DNA of 11,919 bases, taken from Chloroflexota bacterium. GTDB taxonomy: Bacteria; Chloroflexota; Dehalococcoidia; Lucifugimonadales; Lucifugimonadaceae. The stretch spans positions 1 through 11,919 of the forward strand of contig VXTA01000126.1 in NCBI GenBank assembly GCA_009837685.1, read 5' to 3'. The position numbers and the translations under genes were made by a program. Shown in pieces: positions 6,134 through 11,919 of the stretch. Each line of letters starts with the position of its first letter. Position 1 is the first letter of the stretch. A model generated the notes under the pieces. It ran no database searches, had not been told where the DNA came from, and saw only the letters and a list, made by a program, of their open reading frames with translations.

Positions 6134-6220
6134 TCGGTTACGCTTGTTACCGAATAACTGAATTTTGCCGCCGCAAGCATCCTTAACACGCTTGCGACGA
6201 CCCAGAAAGGAGGCAACGCC

Positions 6221-6418
6221 TTGCCCACTTTCCGTACAACCGACTCGAGCTTCCACGGGGAGGCAAACTGTCGGTTCAACATAACCAGCCGGACGACCGA
6301 GACGGACTCCGACCGGGTGGATTTCGAGCGGATCGCGCTCGATGTGCTGTATAAGTTCGGTCTCATCAATTTGGGATTGGTAGCGGTGCGGGTAGTGTCG
6401 ATGATCTCAGAGGCGTGA
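6221..6418 (+). CDS. 65-aa ORF with strong Shine-Dalgarno, unrecognised
   Basis: 65 aa from TTG 6221, preceded by AGAAAGGAGG (6204-6213) with 7-base spacing, the best ribosome-binding site in the window. The sequence is polar for the first 32 residues (FRTTDSSFHGEANCRFN) and then amphipathic to hydrophobic (ERIALDVLYKFGLINLGLVAVRVVSMISEA). I recognise no family. Its TGA overlaps the GTG that opens the truncated binding-protein frame (GTGA at 6415-6418), giving a coupled arrangement. It may be a genuine small protein, or a fusion scar carrying the translation start of a gene that once stood here. A minus-strand frame over the same bases (6130-6447) has no comparable start signal. Confidence 0.4.
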   Translation: MPTFRTTDSSFHGEANCRFNITSRTTETDSDRVDFERIALDVLYKFGLINLGLVAVRVVSMISEA

Positions 6419-7575
6419 AGCGGGCAAATGCTGAATGCCAACATCACCTAGGGGCCGAAGGCTTCGGAACAACGGCTGTAGGCACCGGGAAATACCAGGT
6501 GGCTGAATGGACAGCAGACGACCAAGTGGTGCTGCACTCGGTGCGCGACCACTGGACTGGCATCGAGCCGTCTGTCGGAACTGTCAACATCGTCCACATG
6601 CCCGAAGCGGCCTCTCGTGAAGCAGCGCTGCGCGCTGGCGAGATCGACATCGGCGAACTCAGCCCGCAGGTCATCAACCAAGTTGTTGACGACATTGGAG
6701 GACGAGTACAAGAGATCGGCATCGCCCGCCCGCAAGGCTTCCAGATGGCTGGCAACTACTGGTCCACCGACTGCTCCGACTGTGAAGGCGGTGCAATGCC
6801 GCGTCCCGGCTGGGAAGAAGGTCTAGCGGAAGGTTTCCCGTGGATCGGTGATCCCGGCGATCCGACCTCTATGGAAAATGCTCGTAAGGTTCGATGGGCG
6901 ATGGCTATGGCCGTCAACCGAGAGTCGATCATCGCGAACGTCCTTGACGGACTCGGCCGTGTTATCTATGCATGGCAGAACATCCTTCCGGATGACCCGA
7001 GCCATAAAGCCGAATGGGTGATCCCTTACGACGTCGCAATGGCCAAACAGTACATGGCAGAAGCCGGAGTAGCAGATGGCTTCGACATGGAGATATGGGT
7101 GCCCAGCACGTTCTCGCCAGGCACGATAGCTGCCGCCGAAGCCACCGCTGAGATGTGGCGGAGCGACCTCGGCATCAACGTCACCATTGACCGCACCGAG
7201 TACGGCGCGCGACGCCCGCAGACCGTTGACAAGACGATCAACGTCCCGTTCACGCACGGCATCAACTGGATACCGGGCGCTACTTCGGCACGTTACATCT
7301 GTGCGGCCGCAGGTCACATCGTAGGCTTCACGATGGAGCAAGCAGTTTGCGACGTTGGACTTTCGAACGCTACTGAGCGGGACCTGAACCAGCGCATAGC
7401 GAACAACATCGAGGTGCAAGACTACCTGTCGCATCAGATGCTCTTCTTGCCGATGTTCCAGCACAGCGCCAACCTCTTCGCTGTCGCGTCAAGAGTGACC
7501 GCATGGGACCCCTACAACTCGCAAGACGTGTTGCCCAACCGCCCTGAGTCACTAACCGTCTCGGATTCCGAATAA
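6415..7575 (+). pseudogene. Truncated peptide/nickel-type ABC solute-binding protein (SBP_bac_5), N-terminus missing
   Basis: 386 aa open from GTG 6415. Homology begins near residue 13 (LGAEGFGT..VGTGKYQVAEW, VGTGKY at 22-27), followed by VVLHSVRDHWTG, AASREAALRAGEIDIGEL, VRWAMAMAVNRESII and a normal C-terminus (NLFAVASRVTAWDPY). In family 5 binding proteins the VGTGPY segment normally lies roughly 180-230 residues in, after a signal peptide or lipobox and much of lobe I. All of that is absent, and the first dozen residues look non-homologous. Without an export signal and half of lobe I the product should not work as a binding protein. Full-length relatives capture oligopeptides or other solutes in the envelope for a DppBC/OppBC permease, which is what follows. 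The breakpoint lies about 6420-6450. No internal frameshift is visible in the remaining frame, so the loss may be recent, or the fragment may have been transferred. Confidence 0.8.
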
Positions 7576-7597
7576 GCATCACCAAAGGGATGTCTCT

Positions 7598-7676
7598 CCG
7601 CCCCGACGCCGGCCCCGTGAGAACGGGAGTGGATCCGGCGGCGGGGCGGGTTCCGCAAGTTCTTGTGGCTTGCGGA
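7598..7676. repeat. GC-rich compound palindrome (REP/MITE-like) between binding protein and permease
   Basis: A 15-bp stem with one mismatch (CCGCCCCGACGCCGG 7598-7612 with CCGGCGGCGGGGCGG 7635-7649) encloses a 5-bp hairpin, CCCGT-GAGA-ACGGG (7614-7627), with a GNRA-type tetraloop. A second 8-bp perfect stem, TCCGCAAG 7652-7659 with CTTGCGGA 7669-7676, follows at once. CCCGTGAGAACGGG is a core I associate with dispersed intergenic palindromes in many bacterial genomes. No T run follows, so it is not a simple terminator. In transporter operons such hairpins often protect the upstream mRNA and lower expression of downstream permeases; that role here is inferred. Confidence 0.7.
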
Positions 7677-7772
7677 TGCCCCTAATGTACGATTTGGCTC
7701 GGTTGATCTCCGCTGTGAAATAGCGGTTAGTAGATACGCCAAGATTTATGTCCAGACTTGGGGAAATACCCA

Positions 7773-8702
7773 TTGGCTAGATTCCTCATACGCCGAGTGT
7801 TTTACATGGCCGCCGTGATGGTTGGTATCTCGATGATCGTCTTCGGACTGTCACGGCTCACCGGCGATCCACGCCTGCTCTATATGACGCAAGGCACACG
7901 CTGGTCCCAAGAAGTGTGGGATGCCAGAGGACGCGAACTCGGGCTCGATAAACCAATGGTTGTGCAGTACCTTGTCTGGGCCGGGAACGCTATTCAAGGC
8001 GACTTCGGAGATTCGCTTTGGCACAAGCGAAATTCCCTGCGTATCATCATCGAAAAGCTGCCTGCCACCCTACAGCTTTCCGGCATCTCCTACTTGATGG
8101 CTGTCGCGCTTGGTGTAATTCTCGGCACCATATCCGCCGTTACACGCGGAACACTGGTCGACATTGCGGTCCGATCCTTCGCCCTAATTGGTCAAGCAGC
8201 ACCTCCATTCTGGCTCGCTCTCATTCTTATCTTCTTCTTCGCTGTCTACCTAGACATTCTGCCCACCTCCCGTCGAGGCGATTGGACGCACTTCGTCCTT
8301 CCAGCCACAACCCTGGCATGGCTGGGTTCCGCTGGCCTCGCGAGGCTGACCCGATCGTCCCTCTTAGAAGTCCTCGACAGTGAATACATCAAATTAGCTC
8401 GGGCGAAAGGCGTATCAACCAACAAGGTGATTCTGAAACACGCCCTCAAAAACGCGCTTATCGCTCCCCTCACCGTTGCCGCCATACTCCTCGCAAGCTT
8501 TCTTTCCGGCACTGTCGTAGTCGAAACCGTCTTTGCGTGGCCGGGTCTCGGCAGACTCGCCGTGGACGCGACAAAAAACAACGACTTTCCATTAATCACT
8601 GGAATCACCGTCATTTTTGCAGGGTTATTCCTTATCTCCAGCCTCTTGGCGGACCTGTTATACGCCTATATCGATCCTAGGATCCGTATCTATGATTCGT
8701 GA
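7773..8702 (+). CDS. ABC transporter permease, DppB/OppB type
   Basis: 309 aa from TTG 7773 (MARFLIRRVFYMAAVM), chosen over TTG 7758 because GGGGAA (7760-7765) gives a proper ribosome-binding site 7 bases upstream and the family usually starts M-x-R-F-L-I-R-R. About six transmembrane helices are expected: one near residues 8-28, the rest from about 95 to the C-terminus. The family signatures are visible: the periplasmic segment with LGLDKPMVVQYLVW and GDFGDSLW, and the cytoplasmic EAA loop at 204-233 (EYIKLARAKGVSTNKVILKH) with its conserved Gly, which docks the ATPase. It ends with LLYAYIDPRIR, the usual C-terminal motif. It forms a heterodimeric channel with the next gene, whose start overlaps this stop by 11 bases. 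The substrate cannot be read from sequence; peptide is the family default. Confidence 0.95.
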   Translation: MARFLIRRVFYMAAVMVGISMIVFGLSRLTGDPRLLYMTQGTRWSQEVWDARGRELGLDKPMVVQYLVWAGNAIQGDFGDSLWHKRNSLRIIIEKLPATLQLSGISYLMAVALGVILGTISAVTRGTLVDIAVRSFALIGQAAPPFWLALILIFFFAVYLDILPTSRRGDWTHFVLPATTLAWLGSAGLARLTRSSLLEVLDSEYIKLARAKGVSTNKVILKHALKNALIAPLTVAAILLASFLSGTVVVETVFAWPGLGRLAVDATKNNDFPLITGITVIFAGLFLISSLLADLLYAYIDPRIRIYDS

Positions 8703-9603
8703 TACGCCACTGCCGGACACGGCGACCGGACGCTCGAATCTGCGAATACCTGTGCTAGGCACGGTATACCGATGGATACGGCGGTATCCGGTTCTACCGG
8801 TGATGATCGCTGTTGGGCTCGCGATTATGGCGATCTTCGCTCCATGGGTCGCTCCAGCGCACCCATTGGAGAGTGACCTCGATTTCATTGCTCACCCGCC
8901 GGTTTGGATGGAAGGCGGTACCTTCGACTACATTCTCGGTGCTGACAAAATTGGACGCGACCTGTTAAGTCGCATAATCCATGGGTCTCGCATCTCCCTA
9001 TCTGTAGCGTTCATCGTCATAATTTGCGGCAGTTTGATCGGCAGCGCAATCGGCATTGCTTCCGGCATGGCGGGAGGATTGTGGGACGAGATCGCGATGA
9101 GAATCGTAGACCTCGTCTACGCCACACCCTTCCTGCTCATCGCTCTCGTAGCCGCGGTGGTCTTCGGCACGAGCTTTCAGCTCGTTCTTACACTCCTGAC
9201 GATCTTTTCATGGCCGATCTTCGCTCGCCAGACCCGCGGACTTACTCTCCAACTCAAGAACATGGACTACGTCGCAAGCGCTCGCGTCAACTCAGCCTCA
9301 CAGTTCCGCATCGCTTTTCGGCACATCATGCCTGGCGTTTTCAACACCGTCGTCGTAATAGCAACACTACAGATCGGATCCCTTATTCTCACCGAATCCG
9401 TCCTCTCTTATCTCGGTGTCGGCATCCCCGCACCTCAGCCAGCGTGGGGCAGTATGGTTGCCGATGGAAGAGAGTTCATCACCACGGCATGGTGGGTTCC
9501 CGTGATGCCCGGAGCCGCCATCTTCCTCACTGTCTTTGCTTTCAACTTCATCGGCGACTGGCTGCGCGACTATCTGGATCCTCGTTTGAGGCAGATTCAC
9601 TGA
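8692..9603 (+). CDS. ABC transporter permease, DppC/OppC type
   Basis: 303 aa from ATG 8692, with AGGATC about 8 bases upstream. Earlier in-frame codons lie inside the preceding gene, and MIRDTPLPDT begins a typical hydrophilic leader. Residues about 38-62 form TM1 (VLPVMIAVGLAIMAIFAPWV), followed by the periplasmic HPLESDLDF and the family motif LGADKIGRDLLSRIIHGSRISLSVAF. The remaining helices follow, ending with GDWLRDYLDPRLRQ. The EAA loop lies at about 192-222 (DYVASARVNSASQFRIAFRH). At its central position, where the family nearly always has Gly (ARALGAS), this protein has Ser (ARVNSAS). That could alter coupling to the ATPase, or be tolerated. It overlaps the upstream permease by 11 bases, so translation is coupled. 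No ATPase gene (DppD/DppF type) follows in the window. Confidence 0.95.
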   Translation: MIRDTPLPDTATGRSNLRIPVLGTVYRWIRRYPVLPVMIAVGLAIMAIFAPWVAPAHPLESDLDFIAHPPVWMEGGTFDYILGADKIGRDLLSRIIHGSRISLSVAFIVIICGSLIGSAIGIASGMAGGLWDEIAMRIVDLVYATPFLLIALVAAVVFGTSFQLVLTLLTIFSWPIFARQTRGLTLQLKNMDYVASARVNSASQFRIAFRHIMPGVFNTVVVIATLQIGSLILTESVLSYLGVGIPAPQPAWGSMVADGREFITTAWWVPVMPGAAIFLTVFAFNFIGDWLRDYLDPRLRQIH

Positions 9604-9633
9604 CAATCCGGTTAGGGCCTACCAGATCTGCCT

Positions 9634-9648
9634 CTTGCATATTGCAAG
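9634..9648. promoter_or_regulatory. Perfect palindrome, possible operator
   Basis: CTTGCA-TAT-TGCAAG lies in the 124-base gap between the permease and the dehydratase gene. Six-base arms with a 3-base centre and no T run fit a repressor half-site pair better than a terminator. A second small inverted repeat, CGCGT/ACGCG, lies about 25 bases downstream, and TAAACT near 9685 could be a -10. This suggests the enzyme genes may have their own promoter. Confidence 0.3.
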
Positions 9649-9727
9649 TGCTAAGTCCGTAACCTCGCGTGTCTGCGACGCGTAAACTAGCCCCATCACC
9701 ATCCTTGAGTGCTTTAGGTAGGCAACC

Positions 9728-10936
9728 ATGAAAATCACCGATGTCAAAACCCACGTTGTGAAGATGCCATCCACCATGCCGTGGGTCTTCGTCAGCGTCG
9801 AGACCGACGAGGGCGTAACCGGTTGGGGCGAATGCACCGACTACATCGCCAATCCTCAGCTGGTACGAGGGATCGAAGCAGTTAAACCATTCGTGGTTGG
9901 TATCGATGCCTCACATATCGAGGAGATCTGGCAGCGCATCTTCCACATGTACTCCGATCTCAATGGGCGTGGCTTTGTCTCTCATCTCATCAGTGCTATC
10001 GATATCGCATTGTGGGACATCAAAGGAAAGGTTCTCGACAGGTCTATATACGACCTCTTAGGCGGTCCCGTCCGAGCCTCCGTTCCGCTTTATACGCACG
10101 TCAGCGACACTTCGCAAGGCGACACCTTCGAAGATCATTTAGCCGGGATGATGGAGGATGCTCGACGCACCAAAGAGATGGGTTTCGAAGCGATTAAGAC
10201 CGATCCCTTCCCTTCGCGCCGACAGTACGGCAAGTTCCGGGGCGCGTACATGGTTGAAAGGCTTGAACCGGCCGCGATCCGTGAATCAGTGCAGTGGATG
10301 GAGGGCTTACGGGTAGGCGGTGGGGTTGATTACGAAATGAATCTCCTCGCCCATGGACGTTTCGATGTCGCTTCAGCCATCGAAGCCTGCCGAGCAATGG
10401 AACACATCAACCTCGTTTGGCTCGAAGAACCGATACACGTCGAAAATCACAACGCTTTGAAGCACGTACGCGAAAACGTCAACGTCCCGCTCTGCGTTGG
10501 AGAACGGCACTTCACACGTTGGGACTACTGGCAAATTCTGAACGATCGCCTGGTCGACTACATCATGCCGGACATCGCTTGGTGCGGCGGTATCAGCGAG
10601 ATCCGTCGGATTGCAGCGATGGCCGAAGTCGCGCACATTCGTATCAGCCCGCACGACGCCTTAGGACCGATCGCGATCGCCGCGAGCTTCCAGGTCTGCA
10701 TGACGATGCCCAACCTATATCGTGAAGAGTGTGTTCACCACTGGTTCTCAGAATTCGAGAAGCTCATCGACCCGATGTTTGACGTTCGCGGCGGTCACAT
10801 TCACCCAAACGGACGACCGGGCCTAGGCATCGAACCGATCCCTGAAGCGTTAGAGGAGTATAAAGTCGATGTCGATGCACCGGAAGCTCAGCGAACGGAC
10901 TGGTATGGCGGCGCGAACGACGATGACGACGAGTAG
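9728..10936 (+). CDS. Mandelate racemase/muconate lactonizing enzyme family (sugar-acid dehydratase-like)
   Basis: 402 aa from ATG 9728, with AGGTAGG 6-7 bases upstream. Residues 1-120 are the capping domain (MKITDVKTHVVK, SVETDEGVTGWGE); 125-370 are the barrel. By spacing against D-galactonate dehydratase, metal ligands two and three are E233 (WLEEP) and E259 (VGERHF), exactly 26 apart as in the family. The His-Asp dyad is H309 (SPHDALGP) and D282 (MPDIAWCGGISE), E334 matches the family's last acidic residue, and H209 (AHGRF) matches the second general acid/base. The first metal ligand, normally Asp two before that His and 26 before E233, is Leu207. The nearest Asp is D201. The likely reaction is dehydration of an aldonic or uronic acid to a 2-keto-3-deoxy acid, if the Mg site still forms. 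The acidic tail (NDDDDE) is unusual. It precedes a ThDP enzyme by 45 bases. Confidence 0.93.
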   Translation: MKITDVKTHVVKMPSTMPWVFVSVETDEGVTGWGECTDYIANPQLVRGIEAVKPFVVGIDASHIEEIWQRIFHMYSDLNGRGFVSHLISAIDIALWDIKGKVLDRSIYDLLGGPVRASVPLYTHVSDTSQGDTFEDHLAGMMEDARRTKEMGFEAIKTDPFPSRRQYGKFRGAYMVERLEPAAIRESVQWMEGLRVGGGVDYEMNLLAHGRFDVASAIEACRAMEHINLVWLEEPIHVENHNALKHVRENVNVPLCVGERHFTRWDYWQILNDRLVDYIMPDIAWCGGISEIRRIAAMAEVAHIRISPHDALGPIAIAASFQVCMTMPNLYREECVHHWFSEFEKLIDPMFDVRGGHIHPNGRPGLGIEPIPEALEEYKVDVDAPEAQRTDWYGGANDDDDE

Positions 10937-10981
10937 AACCATCGCTAGTATCAACAATGCGCGTTGTGGAAGGATCGCTCA

Positions 10982-11919
10982 ATGAATTTGAGTGGCGGCG
11001 AAGCACTCGTAAAATCGCTCGTTAACGAGGGTGTTGAGGTCGTCTTTGGAATCCCCGGTATCCAGATCTACGGCATCGTCGCTGCGTTAAGGGATGAGCC
11101 GAGGATCCGCATGGTCACCACTCGCCATGAACAAGGCTCTACCTATATGGCGGATGGATACGCCCGAGCCTGCGGCAAGCCAGGTGTAGCACTCGTCGTC
11201 CCCGGCACCGGCGTTTACAACGCCGCTTCCGGCATCGCTAATGCCTACGCACGTTGTTCGCCCGTGTTACTGATCGCCGGACAGATCCCCCGAGCACAAA
11301 TCGACAAAGACATTGGAAGCATCCACGAAGTAGCGGATCAAATCGGCGTGTTGAAGCCGGTCACGAAGTGGCAACGGAGGGTCATGAGACCCCGCGACGT
11401 GCCGGATGCCGTGTTTGAAGCCTTCAGGCAGATGCGCACCGGTAGACCGCGTCCCGTGGTCATCGAAATCCCGCCAGAGACGGGAGTGGAGCGCGAAGAA
11501 GTGGTTCTCCGTGAGCCCGCTCGCATCTCCCGCATCGTGCCCAGTCCTGACCAACTGCGCGAAGCGGCCCAAATCATCGCCAATTCTCGTTTGCCGCTGA
11601 TATATGCAGGCGGCGGGGTGGCGATTTCCGATGCCGAAGAAGCCCTCGTCCGATTGGCTGAGGCTACCAACATACCGGTCGTAACTTCGAACAGCGGCAA
11701 AGGATCCATCCCTGACAATCACTCGCTCTCATATGGCTCATGCTTCAGTCCCATGGCCGAACAGCCGTCGATGAACCAACTCTTCGAGGTCATGCAGTCC
11801 GCCGACGTTGTCATCGGTATCGGTGCGCGCTTCTCGCTGGGCAACCCTGCCGGCGAAGCATCCACGCTCATAAACATCAACATCGACGATGGCGACTTAA
11901 CCCGCATCCAGTCCAACAC
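10982..11919 (+). CDS. Acetolactate-synthase-like thiamine-diphosphate enzyme (partial, runs off the end)
   Basis: The N-terminal 312 residues of a protein usually near 550 aa, from ATG 10982 with AAGGA about 8 bases upstream; no stop before the window edge. Residues 1-170 are the pyrimidine-binding domain: GGEALVKSLVNEGVEVVFGIPG, the catalytic Glu at E50 in TTRHEQGSTYMADGYAR, then VVPGTGVYNAASGIANAY and a LLIAGQIP strand. The stretch GSIHEVADQIGVLKPVTKW follows, and GRPRPVVIEIPPE closes the domain. From about residue 180 the central Rossmann-like domain starts (LPLIYAGGGV, ADVVIGIGARF). The cofactor-binding GDG...N motif would lie beyond the window. The family includes acetolactate synthase, glyoxylate carboligase, sulfoacetaldehyde acetyltransferase and keto-acid decarboxylases; the N-terminal half does not decide. 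Placement after a sugar-acid dehydratase suggests action on a 2-keto acid. Confidence 0.93.
   Translation, partial: MNLSGGEALVKSLVNEGVEVVFGIPGIQIYGIVAALRDEPRIRMVTTRHEQGSTYMADGYARACGKPGVALVVPGTGVYNAASGIANAYARCSPVLLIAGQIPRAQIDKDIGSIHEVADQIGVLKPVTKWQRRVMRPRDVPDAVFEAFRQMRTGRPRPVVIEIPPETGVEREEVVLREPARISRIVPSPDQLREAAQIIANSRLPLIYAGGGVAISDAEEALVRLAEATNIPVVTSNSGKGSIPDNHSLSYGSCFSPMAEQPSMNQLFEVMQSADVVIGIGARFSLGNPAGEASTLININIDDGDLTRIQSN

Larger units (their letters stand above)
5918..6199 (+). ncRNA. Candidate structured leader RNA with possible kissing loop
   Basis: Five hairpins in series lie ahead of a strong ribosome-binding site at 6204-6213. The first (CCCCAA/TTGGGG, 5918-5935) has the 6-nt loop GTTGCA. 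The 15-nt loop of the 10-bp hairpin at 6053-6087 contains TGCAAC (6068-6073), the exact complement. Adding one base on each side that borders the first loop gives 7 bp: AGTTGCA 5923-5929 with TGCAACT 6068-6074. A short open frame and two further hairpins (6134-6153, 6169-6199) follow. The + strand is favoured because the downstream genes are on +. No covariation evidence is available to me, and no known RNA class was recognised, so this is a hypothesis. Confidence 0.3.
5627..6220. other. Inverted-repeat-rich region without a clear large gene
   Basis: Nearly 600 bases between the IS and the next supported ORF. No frame looks like a conserved protein: 5632-5823, 5827-6186 and minus-strand 5615-5923 are of Arg/Ser-rich shadow composition. 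What stands out are inverted repeats: TGCGG/CCGCA near 5755-5771; AGACGTTC/GAACGTCT at 5784-5803; a nested pair at 5824-5865; CCCCAA/TTGGGG at 5918-5935; CTCT/AGAG at 5938-5949; CCCGGCTCGG/CCGAGCCGGG at 6053-6087; TCGGTTAC/GTTACCGA at 6134-6153 (one mismatch); and CGCCGCAAGC/GCTTGCGACG at 6169-6199 (one mismatch). The density suggests structured RNA or old palindromic repeats. No known riboswitch core, RNase P, tmRNA or SRP RNA motif was recognised. Confidence 0.5.

Noticed and set aside
5827..6186. 119-aa plus-strand frame
   Set aside because: No ribosome-binding site for its start, shadow-like composition, and it crosses several inverted repeats.
5627..6220. Group II intron, RNase P RNA, tmRNA or known riboswitch
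   Set aside because: None of the conserved cores (intron domain V, RNase P P4 region, tmRNA ends, common aptamer motifs) could be found by eye.
6823..7464. 213-aa minus-strand frame
   Set aside because: Fully antisense to the conserved part of the solute-binding protein.
7598..7676. Intrinsic terminator after the binding-protein gene
   Set aside because: The stems are strong but no T run follows on either strand, and co-directional operon genes continue downstream.
11267..11722. 151-aa and 126-aa minus-strand frames at the right end
   Set aside because: Both are antisense to the conserved ThDP enzyme, whose frame carries the catalytic Glu and family motifs.

Overview
The window looks like chromosomal DNA of a free-living bacterium, most likely Chloroflexota and plausibly the SAR202/Dehalococcoidia side. 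Three things point that way: a secreted protein on a very long Thr-Pro stalk, frequent GTG and TTG starts, and a peptide-type ABC transporter next to a mandelate-racemase-family dehydratase and a thiamine-diphosphate enzyme. Enolase-superfamily paralogs are known to be expanded in SAR202. The lineage is an inference from gene content; no rRNA or marker gene is present.

Layout. 1-2175: short upstream region and a 668-aa exported, membrane-anchored Thr/Pro-stalk protein. 2258-3957: five very small predicted membrane proteins, four on + and one on -, none recognised. 4005-4574: two small soluble proteins, a 68-aa cysteine-rich one and a 69-aa beta-strand-rich one. 4608-5626: an apparently intact IS5-family insertion sequence with imperfect terminal inverted repeats and its transposase on the minus strand. 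5627-6220: about 600 bases without a convincing large gene but dense in inverted repeats. It includes a short open frame with its own Shine-Dalgarno, two hairpins whose loops could pair, and a hairpin just before a very strong Shine-Dalgarno and a 65-aa ORF. 6415-7575: an N-terminally truncated peptide-type solute-binding protein. 7598-7676: a GC-rich compound palindrome of dispersed-repeat type. 7773-9603: two overlapping DppB/DppC-type permease genes. 9728-10936: a mandelate-racemase-family enzyme. 10982-11919: the N-terminal 312 residues of an acetolactate-synthase-like ThDP enzyme, cut by the window edge.

How it fits together. From 6415 onward everything lies on + with short gaps, as in a catabolic operon: uptake (binding protein plus two permeases, no ATPase in view), dehydration of a sugar acid or similar hydroxy acid, then a ThDP enzyme acting on the resulting 2-keto acid. 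The binding protein has lost its N-terminal third or more, so the uptake part may be decaying or may use a binding protein encoded elsewhere. The dehydratase keeps its acid/base residues but has Leu where the family has its first metal-binding Asp.

The most interesting leads are the structured, uORF-containing region at 5918-6220, the missing metal ligand in the dehydratase, and the run of unrecognised tiny membrane proteins.
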